From positions 6,563,501 through 6,627,500 of the forward strand of contig JAKNDB010000068.1 of NCBI GenBank assembly GCA_024305405.1: a stretch of DNA of 64,000 nucleotides, in the 5' to 3' direction. The notes below the pieces were generated by a model, which worked only from the letters and a program-made list of their open reading frames with translations, was not told where the DNA came from and ran no database searches. The position numbers and the translations under genes are program-made. The stretch is from Dirofilaria immitis (lineage: Eukaryota; Nematoda; Chromadorea; Rhabditida; Onchocercidae). How positions within the stretch are numbered: the stretch's first letter is position 1; each line of letters starts with the position of its first letter. Below are positions 11,758-25,100 of this stretch, one piece after another.

Positions 11758-13109
11758 TCAAACTTTTGTTTCAGGGCCATCATCGACACGTGTAAATTGT
11801 TTAAATGAGTCACGCAATCGTGAAAGTTGTCGAGCAATGAGCTTTCCATACACTTTACTGTACCACACATTACTTCGTCCTCTGAAACTTGATCGAAAAG
11901 ATAAAATTTTCAAGTTAAAACTAGAAAAATTCGTTTGTTAAAAAAAATACTACTTTAATTGAAAGACAAACAAAAAAATATGCGATTAATACATCATACC
12001 GTAAATCAGTTCTAGTGATATGCGTAACACGTGAACGGCCAGCAATCGGCTCAACGAGAAACTGTGACGACAGTACAGCAGCAGAAAGACCACTCCAACA
12101 GTTGCGTTTCGCTAGAATGTACTGAACGTTCTATCAACACACAACCACCACGCAATTCTTTCATGTCCGTACGCCACAACCTGACATATTTAAAAATTAA
12201 ATTTAAAATTCTGAAATAAATTGCGTACTTACTATTACTATATTCAATCTTTGCAATCCTTCAAAAATTTTCTTACTGTTACGCATTGATAAATATATCA
12301 TTTCTGTAAATTATAATTATAATCAGGCAAACCTAACTACTGTGGCGTCTCGAGTAGGATGTGATGGCGTATCATTAATAACATATTGGAAAACGTCACA
12401 ATTTTCAGCGTTCAATATTGCCACTGTTCTCCAATTGATGGTTTGAAGATCCCAAACACTTCTGAATTTAAAAATAAGTAAACTTTATTGCAGATATACC
12501 ATATTATAGAATTCTTTTGCAACTATCTTTCCATATCAGTCAGAAATTATTCAGCAATTTAACAAAGTAAAAGTGAAGATGACCTTTCTCGAACGATCCT
12601 AGTGAGAATGTCTTTGGGTGGTGCTTCAATATCAACCCAAACTCGGAAGAATCGCAATGGATGACCATCAGTTGATTTTTGGTTGAAATTTCAACACCAT
12701 TCACTGTACCCTCAACAATCCAACCTTTCCATCGATCACGATGTTCCTGTAGAAGCGTTATGATTTTGATAGCTGATTTTATGCCGTACTTTAAAATGAA
12801 TCGAGATTGATATTCAAAACTTAAATTGAAAACTGTCTATCTACCTTCAATAGTTGTCTCGCTTTCTGTAATAGATACGTTTTGTAATTCCCATCTTGGG
12901 ATAAACCCAATTCGGCGAGAAACGGTGCATCTGGTTCGGCGCCTTTACAATACTCGTGACCTTTATCACGTTCAAATCCAGGACTGGCAGGGACGATAAA
13001 TACTTCTGTACAGCGTTCGATCATTTGTACCAGGCATTCTTGTGCAGCTTGTGATTCCTTAATTTCATGTTCTGTTGGTAATCCTGCTGCTCCAATTGTT
13101 TTGTGACGT
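11758..13109 (-). CDS. gei-1: exons encoding the START domain of the DLC-family RhoGAP
   Basis: Five exons (12845-13109, 12584-12746, 12333-12461, 12000-12180, 11758-11881) covering about residues 2165-2451. Recognisable family segments in order: AAQECLVQMIERC (human AATQGLAHMIAEC), DRWKGWIVEG (FKGWVSYST), GHPLRFFRVWVDIEAPPKDI (PPLRLWRSVIEVPAVPEEI), SVWDLQTINWRTVAIL, YVINDTPSHPTRDATVV, LWRTDMKELRGGCVLI, FLVEPIAGRSRVTHITRTDL, and the closing WYSKVYGKLIARQLSRLRDS. START folds form a lipid-sized cavity; the ligand of this subfamily is not established. Frame deficits fall at the T run 12676-12680 and twice in 12085-12103 of exon 12000-12180. The last exon ends 15 residues after RDSF, like the human proteins. 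Confidence 0.93.
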
Positions 13110-16100
13110 CTAGAAAAACGACTTTGTAAAAAATAGCATTTAGGAATGAATCCATTACTATCTGCTAAACACTGGCTTAAGGAATGAAGGTATTAACACA
13201 TACCTGATCGTAAGTTACCTTACGTATTATCTTTCTATCAAAATAATTCTATAGAAATTCTGCCAACCTTGTCGGACTGATATTATTCAAGTGTGAGCCA
13301 CATAATCGAAATAATGAAGGCGCAAAACATACAGCGAGATTTCTAGATGTCATCTGCAAGGCAAAATAATAATCAAATTCAGCAAAATTTGAAAACTTTA
13401 AAAGTAACATCAATAAAGTTTGAAGAATGTTCAAACTCTTCTCTTATCCTGAATAAAATTTCTTAAAAAGTGAATATGAAATTTTAAATAATAAATTCTG
13501 AATTATATTCAGAACTGCAACAAAATAGCACATGAAATTTAAATGATTTTAGAAATATACTACTCAACATTTTAATAGACAATTAACAAAAATAAGGAAA
13601 AGTAAAACTGACACTATTAGTTGCAGAGTGTTTAGCAATGTCATGAAGGAAATAAAGTAAAGTTTGCAACGCTTCACGATGCTCATCAGGTAACAACAAA
13701 ACAGCATGTTGAAGAGCGTCCATACGCATTTCCACCGGGATATCTACAAATGAGCATTTAAGCAAATAATTTGGCGAAAAGGAAATAATTATGTAATTTT
13801 GTACAAAGAAATCAAATGAATCAATAAAATTTATGCAATAGAACACAAGAATATCTAATGAATGCTTCAACCTACGTATAAAAATCTTAGAAAACGTTTC
13901 CGAATATTTGGCAGTCATCAAAGGTTCTGGTAATTCACGGAAGTACTGCTTTAAAAGGTCAGCTATATCGTGAACCTAAAATGATTATGCAGTGACTAGA
14001 CATGAAATAAAACATACCAATATAAATTACAAAAATGAAATTAAAATAGAATCTAGGATTTATTTGATAAACCGTATAAAGTTCAAATAATTTTGAACTT
14101 GACAGATTGATCGATTCTTTGGTAAACTGCCATAAATTAAATAACTTTAAGCTTTCCAAAGTATTAAGAAGTGATATGTACCTGAGACAGGTCAAGTTTT
14201 CCATCTGTGAAAACTTCCGCTTCTGGAGCCACATCACACAGCATTCGTAACTCCATAATTCGCGAACGAACACCACTTTTCCGGAATATCCCAACAGTAT
14301 CTGGAGCTGCGATACGTAAAAATGCATCATTTCCAAAATGAATCGAGGCAATGCGAAACCAGAACGACTCTGGATGATGGCTAATGGTAAACCGAAAGTT
14401 GAAAGTTCTGCTGAAAAATGAAAAAATTCCTAAAAAAGTTCAATGGATGGCAAAAAAGAAACAAACAATAGAAGAAGGAAGTAACATACAGAACTTTTAT
14501 TATGTACTATAAATTGAATTGTTCGTTGTCAAGATGAATAAAGTTTTATATTCTGGATTCACTATTTCATAACTTTTTTAACCGTTCACAATCTTCAGTG
14601 ATCAGTAGAAATTTATTCGTCATGATCTAATAATTTGGCCGATGGTATTTTTGGCCACACAGAATGTTTCAAAGCATATGTCTATTATTCATACAGTTAT
14701 TTCATTTTATAATGAAAAAAACATTCATGAATATTTAAAATTCATTAAGCGAAAATACTAAACTTACTTCCACCCGGCTTAGTGGTGCTATAAATGGCAT
14801 CATTGTTGCACATTCGTCTAATAAATTTGTGTACCGCCCAACTTTTGCTCACTCTGCCACTATCATTACTATCAGTGATAACACCAATTCTAATACTGTT
14901 TCCCGCATAAGTTTCGATCATCACTGATAATTTAAGAAATGCCAACTTTCGTATTTGTTGCTGAAAGCGAAAACTTTAATAATTTAAACAACGAGTCTAA
15001 ACTGTAGTAAGCAAAATAACAAATAATAGTCAAAAAAATAAGACAGATGAAAAAGAATTCGGAAGTGAGATTGAAGAGATTAACAAAAAAAAAAAAACAG
15101 AAGTGAATTGTTTAAATGTAATAATTAGAAAGATATAACAACAGAGAAATACATAAGTATGTAAATGACTAAGTATTAAGAGAAAGAAGATAACATTTAA
15201 GTAAATGAAGAAAATCCCGAGTTTACTAACCATTTCGCCTACACTTAGGGCATCCATACAATGTACCAAATTAGCGTCGTTAATAAATGTTTCGTTATAA
15301 TCAGCATGAAAAGCATTCAGTGGACTTGGCGACAAACGCTTCGCTTTTATTTCTCGAATATGCAACGTCATCGGTACTGATGTAAACAGCAAAGAGTTAC
15401 GCTGTCGTTGTGTTGTTGGTCCACTAAACTACAGAAAATATTAAAATCTTCTGAGAGCGCTTCATTCAAATATTTTGAAATTGGGTATTTTCGATTTTGT
15501 ACGTTGTGCATCACTAAAATTATGCGCATTCTTATGGTACATTATGAATTATGCAATTTAAAACTTCAGAATTCAAACTTACAGCTTTTACTAACTATGG
15601 CTCTCTTTACTAAATAACTAGATTCAGCAATGCCAATGAAGTAATAAATAAGAGAAAGGTGAGATAAAATTAATTCCAACCTCGGCGATCTAGAAAGACT
15701 TGAGCCAACACCAGAATCACGTCGTTCAGCAGCACCTGATCTATGCTGCCGCGTAACTAGTTCATCGTCATTTCCGCTACTTTCCAAACTGGAATGTGAC
15801 CTTTGCGTTGACATACTCCTCACTGCGCTAAATAATGAAGAACCGCTGCCACAAGGAAGTTTTTTCCACTCCGGCCATCGATTTCTGTCTAAAATGTTAT
15901 CAAAATTGATTAATAACAAATATTTGGAACTAGAAATTTTATGGAAAAATATTATTCTATGTTGAAAATTAAAGCAGAAATAGCGAAATTGAAGAAATTT
16001 TGAAAATTATCATAGAAATTGTAAAGCCTCGCGTTTATTCTTCCTAAAAAACTTGACCATCTTAATAGAAAAATATGCAACAAAGAGATTACATCTCCAC

Positions 16101-19100
16101 GACAAAATCTAGATTTTAAATTCTATAAAATATTCCGAATATTTCGAGAAAACAAGCAACAAGATGAAGCATGTCCCATCCCTATCACTGCCAAAATTAA
16201 TTATCAAAAACGTTATCTCATCATTTTATTTCTTTCTAAATATGATAAATAATAACCTTTAAGCGACTGGAATGATTGGAGTTACTTGTAGTGGATGAGG
16301 ATGATTCTGGTGACATAGCACGATGGCATGCAGTAATGGATACTGTCGTTCCCGAGGTAGTGGTAGTTCCAATAACTGAATCATCAAGATTCGATGAGAA
16401 TGTTGTCAGGTCAAGCGAGGTATCGTGAACATCTGTAATATCTTCAACGTTCAATAATAATCAAAATTCCGAACCAAATTTAATTGTGAAATTTAGTGAA
16501 ATTAAAGTTGATATAGTTCAAAAGTAGATGAGCAACAGTTACTAATTTTAAATTACGCAAAATCATCGATTTTAACATTCAGAAGAACAAAGACTTGTCA
16601 TATGACTTACTGAATATGATCACTAAGCATATGGTTTAAACTAGTGTCAATAGTACTAGGTCTGCAAATAATCGCAGGAAAACATTTCGGGAATTTTAAT
16701 CTAATTTTAACCCAATTTCCAGGTTTTGAAAACATAAATGAAATAAATTATAGGAAATAATGTCAAATAAATAGTACAGGAAAACACTAACCATCTGAAG
16801 GAAGATGTTCATAATAACCATCAGCATTAACGACTAGCCTGGAACGAATGTAGGATTGTTCGGATGCTAAACCTCGATTTCCATCACACTCCACATTCTG
16901 TCTAGGAAGAACTCTCAGTTCATCATAGTTCAATGAACTAGCAGAAAGAATATTACCCGTAAATTGCAGACCGCTTCTAAAATTTGCATACTCTCGAAAA
17001 AACATATTAATTAATTAGAGGTAAAATTTCTAAACTGTTATATAAGGGATGTATCACTTCTAAAAGAACTCTAATTTTTTCGCATTGCTTAAGAAAGATA
17101 ATTTAAGAACTTTCTGCAATTTTCAAAAGATGTCTTAGAAATAAATATTTGCCAAGTGCACAATTCCAAAGTATTTCAAACCATTCTTAAATCTTTTCAA
17201 TGATTGGGAATTCTATTCTTGTTGCATCGTATCATTCCACGGAAAAAAATAAAAATTCAAAAATCAAGGTAATATTCAGAGACGTATTAAAACTCTCTTG
17301 GAGTTTGAATAAAATCAAAATAAAAACCTCATTAGTGAAGAAAAGCTTGCGTTATTATTGGTAGAGCAATGTTTTGATGACGACGCTCGTTCATTACGTG
17401 CCACTACGTGACATCTATCATAATATGCTGTTGTCTCCAAGTCAACAGGTTCATTTATTGGATCAGTATATTCAATGTTATCAGTGCATAAATCTTGCGC
17501 TACTCGATCGTATATTCGTGTGTTACGATCATGCCGTGATAATCCACGTATCAATACTGGATCGCAGGATATATCACGTGACTTATCCCGTCCTGCCGAC
17601 TCATGACGTGATGGATGATCGGTGATAATAGCAGATGAACCGGAAGAATCAAGTACTATACCCATACGTCGATTACTGGCACCCAAAAAACGTGCCCGCA
17701 TTCGGGAAGATGGTGAGGAAGCATTATTATACTGTGGAGATGACGAACCACAATCAGACATCATCTGTTGTTGTTGTTGTTGCTGTTGTCGTAGAGTTGG
17801 TTGTAACATGGCAAACGTGACTGCAAGTTACAGTCATGCATTCCCGGTAGTAAAATTGTATCATTACATGAGAAATGAGAATTGTGATGCACAAGACAAA
17901 TAGTACAATAAAATTCTGATAGAATTAACCAGAAACCTTGCGCACTCATCATCGATAATAACTATTGGCAAATAATTGATAAACTATCTATTAAGATTAG
18001 TACAATAAAAAAAAAAGCTGAAATGAAATAGACACAATATATTTCGATCCACTTCTTATGTGCAAAAAGAATTTCAAGTTGAATTTTTGAGTCAAAAAAT
18101 GTCAGCATTTCATTGTTAAAATCAATAGCCTTCTAATTTCTATGTTAATTTCATTGACAACATTACTCTGCATATTTAGAATCTTTAACACTAAAAAGTT
18201 TGAAGAAAAGTGAAAGTTTGTTTGTAATAATAAAGGTGAAGTCGTTATTAGTATAACAAATTGAGCGATAATTTTGCATATGATAACGCAAATCAGAAAA
18301 TAGTAAACAAAGTGGTCGCCAACAATGGTCAGTGGTGGACATGTGAAAGTCTCGACTAGAAAAAAACAAAACAGTACCATTCTGATTTCATTAAAGTTAC
18401 ACCACTTTATCGCGCCTTGTAATTTACTTCAAAGTATGCAAGGCACTTCTAAATTTAATTTGAAATTTGAGAAGTCTAATCCAAAGAATATAATAATACC
18501 TCCATCGGATGAATGATCATCCGCTGTTGTAGTAGTAGTACTACCGCGACGAAATTGATTCAACATTTGTGGTGTGACAGTCTGTGATGATAGGATATTG
18601 GATAAACCATCAGGGAACATACGCATGGTCCGTGGACTGGCCGAGAAATGCGAAACAAGTACAGGATCGCCAATTACTAAACCTCTACCGGTTTTCGATA
18701 ATAACGATGATGTCGTAGTTGATGACTGTGATGAATGCGAAACTCCAACTGTCGAGGATAATGCTGAATTAGCCACGGAGGAATTACGCTGTCGACGACG
18801 TCTTAAATATGATTATTATATATTTGTGGAACTCAATGAATCAGATTCGTTCAAAATGACCAGTGCTATTATCATTACTAATCACTATTTTTGAAATTAT
18901 TATTGTGATTACGATTGTGATAATATTATGATTTTGAATTACAATGTATTATTATATTAATGATGATAATGAGGCCGCGATAATAATTATAATTGAGAAA
19001 AATTAAAATAATATTCATGTTAAACTGTAATAAGAATTTAGAAACAGTATGGGACTTCATCAAAAGTAATATTTTAAAAATGAAAGGCATAGATATATTT

Positions 19101-22100
19101 TTATTTAACATGATTATAAAAAAAAATGTGTTATGTAAAAGAAGAACAGGAGATTAAATGTTATGAGTGTTTCTCTTTCTTGTTAACAATAATTCTGAAA
19201 AGATCATTGATTGATGAATTTTCGACATCAAATATATTTTCTTCAAAGTTTCCAAGAAATCCCTTAAAGATATGATTGAACTCCTAATAGATAAATATAA
19301 TAAAAGTATTAAAATTTGCATTGTTATTTATAGAGTTGAATGAGTTGAAGAAGATTAAAATAAAATTAATTTTTATATAATAAAAGCATTCTAAGAATTA
19401 TATAAAAGAGACAAAAATGCATTAAAATGTATTATGCAAAAATATGAAATCGCAATGAAATCTGCGAGTTTTTTAATTTTATTAAATTATTTGGAAATAA
19501 AACATAAGTCCGAAAAAAATAGTAAAATAATAATTTATTTAGACGAATCAAATATTTTAGTAAATTATTTATGCTTACAGTAATAAACAAAATAAACTGA
19601 AGGAGAAAGACCTGCTGGAGGATCGTATATCCATACGTTTCATTAATGCTCGTGCTCGTTCCTTCAATCTTTCGCTTTGAGATCGTTGCAAATTTACTGC
19701 CGGCACTGTTGTTGTTGATGATGATGATGAATCGACTGCGGAACTGGATAAAAACATAGAGAAAATAAATATTTGAAAAAACAAAAAATCTTCGTATTGG
19801 AGATGTTCGGATAAATAACAGAAGGACTGAATTATCAAGACTTTGGAAGGTAAAGAGGTTGCAGAAAACGTTGCATTGAAAAGCAGAAATTCAGAATCCT
19901 GAAGATGGAAGCATATAACGGTAATATTTTTTTGAAAATATCATCATAAAGATAAATTGCATTCGTAAATTTTCACCAATTCTTTCGATCATTTCTAGCA
20001 ATAACCAAATTGGCAGTAATATCACGTTGCTTTCTATTGTTGCATACATTATCGTTGGAACTTGAGACGCCACTTGGTTGTTTTCTAGGATTGCACCCGT
20101 AAGCAAACGATTTCCGCAATACTTCATCAAACTTAGCACTAGAAACTTCTTCCTTGTGCGATAACCAACCATTATCACCTGTGTTCACATTGGATTATTT
20201 AATTAATTCACGAATTCCTTTTACTTTTTTAATAATATCATTGATTTTCTATTTAATTATTTGATGTTATAGTTGACTTAAAAACTGAAAGAAATTTTTT
20301 AAATAAAAAATATTCACAATGAACGATTGATTCTCTGTAAAAGCCGTCTTTAGTACAATTTCAAATCAAAATCAAGAACATATATATATAGATCAATGCA
20401 ACCTAAAATTTAAAATATTCATTCATTATACTTACCGTTAAATGCATCAAGGTGAGTATTATCATCTCGTGCAATCCTAGACCAAGTTTGAGAATTACGC
20501 TGATACTTCCACTTATTTGAAATAGCTACCTAAAATGATCTATTTTTTTGGTAATAGTTCACAAACTTTGAATTTCATGAATTACGAAAAAGGAGTATGA
20601 TCAATAAGTTAATTTTCTTATTCTAATTATATCTTTCACTAATTCATGAATATAATCATAAATACAAATAAACTATTTACTCATACTGCTGCAAAATAAT
20701 TACAAGAAGAAAGTAATAAACGAATAGATAAAAAACTTGATAAATTGTCATTGAAAACTAACAAAAAAAAAAAAAACAGAACCATTGTAATATTGCCAAT
20801 CTTTTTGAGTATTAAAAGCTTTTTAACTTTAATATCAACCTGATCATCATCGTCGTCATAATTGTTTATGGCCATATCGTCATCAATATCCGTTTCCAGT
20901 GGATTAATATCAAATCGTTCTGGCTGAAATAATAAAGCATACTTAAAACAAACAGTTTCGAAGTTTCACTTTCGGCTTTCCTTCTGTTACAATGAATTCA
21001 TTCATCCATTATTACAATTCAAACTTTCAAATCATTTTTGCTTACTTATATTGTTGTTGTTCAGCCGTCAATTATTATTTGTCAATCGTCAAATAGTTTT
21101 TATGCAACAGATATATTTAGTAAGGATTGAAAACTATGTCTTATCTTCAGCTATACTTGATGATGTCAAAATCATCAATTATTAAGTCCTTATTGAAAAT
21201 TACCAGGTCAATGGAAAATGTTATTTTTACGCAACCTATTCCAAAAGGTATAATGAATAAATTCAATAAAATGACTGAAAACATTACATGTTTTCTAAGT
21301 ACCACATTTTCAACTTTCATAATAGCACATCGATTAAGAGCATTGAGACGGCGAAACAGGGCTCGCAGCGAATCATCATCCAAAATTCGTGATCGCGTTG
21401 TACTGAGCGAATATCTATTGGAAAGCGATGTTCTGCAGTTTGAAATTTTGTAAATTTTTGGAAAATTCACATACAAAATTTAAAATGTTTATTGACTGCT
21501 GCATTACCTATCTCCAGTAACTTCATTCACAAAATTATGTTAAAATACAATTGATATTCGATGAATTCAATATGGCCGAAAATTTCTTAGCTCTTTATAG
21601 TTCAATTCCATCGATTTTTCTATTATTTATACCTTCATAAAGTCGCGCATACTGCGGGAAACCAGCGTCACGCAACCAATGAATACATTCAATTGCTTCT
21701 TCTTCTGAAAATCACTTCAAACTTGGGTTATGGATTATTGATACTATCAGCAAACTATTGATGACGCTCTCGGATAATGAGTTTTCGGATGGCATCAGAA
21801 AACTCATTCTTTTTTCAACAAATAAACCATCCATTGCAGATTCTATATTGTAAGAATATTCTAAAACGAAAAAAATTAAGTGAAATCAAAATAGTATACC
21901 AGAGAGAGAAAAAAACATTTATCTTTCTTTGAAATTTATCATATTTAAAAGATAATTTGAAGTAGTTTTAAAGCAAGGGATAATTTCATATATCTTAAGA
22001 TCTTAAAATTTTAAATTTAATAAATATCTTTTATTACCTTTCCACCAATCTCAAAAAGGTAATGAAATAAGACGAGACCAAAATCAAAAAACCTGATAAG

Positions 22101-25100
22101 AAACCTATAAACAATATATTGATATTATAAGTGATTCTTTAATAATATGCTTAAATTTTACTTATAGTAAAAGAGAAAATGAAACAGTTGCATCAAGAAA
22201 TCAATAAAATTGTTGGAAAAAAATTTCTAATTATTTCATATTCTAACAAAAAATTACTTTACTTGTTTTCGATTTTAAAGAAAAGAGAAAAGCATAAAAG
22301 AATTCTTCTATTTCTCAGATTTTCAAATGATGTCTTACAAGCGAAGTTTAGAAATCATTTTTTTTTGATTTTTGCTTAGAAATTCAAGTTATTCCTAGTA
22401 TTTAAAGATGAAAAAATAAATAAATAAATTCATTCTGCGGCAGCTTTTCAAGAATGTTAGTTTTTTAACATTGAAGCTACCTGCATCAGACTACCTGTGT
22501 CATTTATTAAGAAGCATATTGCGGCAAAACATTTTTAGCAGTGTAGCGTAAAGTATAATTTTCGTTAAAATCTTCATAAGAATATAGAATTAATTTATTG
22601 TAATAATAATCGGTTGAAGGTCTGAAGGATTTAAATAAAAGTAAGCAATTTTGATTGAATCAAATGCTTCAAAGATGTAGAATTTATTGTTATCAAGTCA
22701 ATCAAAACAAGAGAGAAAATAAGTGAATATATAGTTATTAAATAAAATAAAATAATAGCTACGATTGTGAGGATAGTTAGAATGAAAGATGATGGATAAA
22801 GGAAGAAAGATGGTTGAAGAGAATAGTAAAACTAGAACGATGATGAAGATTTTAAAGATAAGATAGGGTTGAAAGCGATTCATAAAGAGGCAACCACAAA
22901 CGAAATATGAATTAACTGCCCTTATCATATAGTGAAGAAAGAAATGATTTCATTAAAAGATCTATCAAATATTTTAATAATATTTCATTTGCAGAACTTG
23001 TTATTGAGAGATAGATATTATAGAGAAATTGTATAAGTGATGCAAATATAATAATATTATCAATCTGATACAAAATGTACAGTATTACTGAGAGACTATA
23101 TAGAGAAAAATGAACAAAAATTAGATAGAAATTTTCAATTTTATTTAAAAATAAAATAAGATAAAAGATTTTTAAAAACAATAATTGTCTTTAGCCTAAA
23201 ATTATAAATGTATCATTTTTGTAAATCCATTGAAGATTAAAATTTCACTCAAAATGTTGGAAGAGATGTCACGTGGGTTTAAAGAAAAATTAAAAGCCAT
23301 CAGGAAAGATCAAACTTATCAAAACCTGCATTGATGCATAGATTAAAAAAATTAAATAGAATATTAAATTTGAATATTCGTAAGAGTTGATATGTCCAAC
23401 AGAAAATGACATTAGTTTTGAAAGTAAACTATACTGAATGATTGGAGTATTTTGCTGACTTTGTGATAAAGACGAAAAAGTTAAATAATATGTAATAGAA
23501 AATTCAAAAAAGTCTCGATCATTCATCAGCTTAAAAAAAAAAAACTTCCAAATCTTAGAAGAAATTAATTTCAAGGAATTTTTAAAGTGAAAATTTGAAA
23601 TCGTAATTTTATATGTATCCTACTTCTCAATATAAATACTGGTAATTTGCACATCACTTATGTCATTCCTGTTACTTGCAAATAGAAACAAGTCTTCATA
23701 TCAAGAAATCCTCATTAAACTTCTCGAAAAATCTTAATTTCACAGATTATTTTCCAAGAAGTGCAGACAAATTTCTGCGACAGATTTTTACAATAAAGAT
23801 TCTCGACGTACTCCAATTGCCAAATCAAAAGTGGAATAAGATTATACAAAATTGCATCTGCTAAATGCAGGCATGTTTATTAGAAAAACCCTCAGAATTT
23901 TAAACATTTGCATAGTAAATCATTTTTCTATGCAGTAATATAGGAATAGATGATCGAGAATCCCCATCACAAATCCTAAATATTTTATTTTTAACAAAGA
24001 AAAATATCTAATAAAAATAATTCAGGAATTCGGCCTCCTACTTTTTATCTGATATTTTTTAACTTTTCTACTTTCGTTCTATCACAGATAGTTTTACCAA
24101 AATCATAGCATCCTTCCCAACAAATTTCTTCAATAACAGAATTTAAAAATGATAAAATTAAAAAATGAAGGAATAAAATTTTTATACCTATTTTAAAATA
24201 AAAAGTTAAAAGTTGTAGAGATCCGAGAAGAAATATCAATTTTCAAACCTTCAAAATATTAAACTTTTTAAGATATTCCTTTTGAATCATAAATCTTCGT
24301 CATAAAATGTATATTGCAAATCATTAGAGAAATAAAACGAATGGAAAGGAGAGAAGTATTTAATAAAGCATGGCGTATAATACATCATCTATTCTATAAT
24401 ACAATAAAATCATTCTTACATTGTTCTAAATTCATGAAATAATTTCTTATTTGCTTCTTTCTTCAATTGATTCTCGAGAAGTTAGTATTTATGAATTTTA
24501 TACAAGATTGCAAAGTTTAATAAAGCGCAAAGACAATATGGAGCGAGAATACAGCAATGTATAAATTTGAAAAAATACATCCCATCACTGTTAACTTTAT
24601 CTAACAAGCATATCCACACCTGAATTTCCAACATGGGTTACAAATTTTGTTGTTAAAATTCAAGTCTCTCATTTCATGTTAAGATTGTGATAAGCTGTTC
24701 TAAAGATGAAGCTATATTTGTGATAAGCTGTTCTAAGATGAAGCTATATTTAAAGTAATGTCAACGACAGCTGTTTTGGAAAATAGCATTTATAAGAAAC
24801 AAATGTAGTAGCTTTCTGAAGAGTTTGCTGAAAGAATAAAATCAATGTGTACTGAAAAATAATATGAAGAAAGAAAGAAAGAAGGAGAGAGAGAGTGAGA
24901 GAAAGAGAGAAGGCATCTGTTTCTAATTAAACTTTTATTTATTATCCCCATTAATGTATTCTAATATTTTGTGAAAGGAATTTCGTCTTCCATTGTAGCA
25001 ATAGTATATACAGATGAGAATGAAATCAATCGGCATATTTCGATAAGATCGATGCAAACGATCGGTATGCTATGTTTGGACAGAAATAAGCACATGTCAT

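Noticed and set aside
12031..12219. Plus-strand ATG frame with Gln-rich start
   Set aside because: Antisense to START exon 12000-12180.
17622..17903. Plus-strand frames with a poly-Cys or poly-Val run
   Set aside because: Shadow of the minus-strand polyQ exon 17328-17820 of the RhoGAP gene.
18574..18894. 106-codon plus-strand frame
   Set aside because: It lies antisense to exon 18500-18801, which has correct splice sites and phase; codon bias is explained by that exon.
22698..23181. Minus-strand frames rich in Phe, Ile and Leu that look like transmembrane proteins
   Set aside because: Composition reflects poly-A/T intron DNA. No ATG-plus-splice support and no polar loops or motifs.
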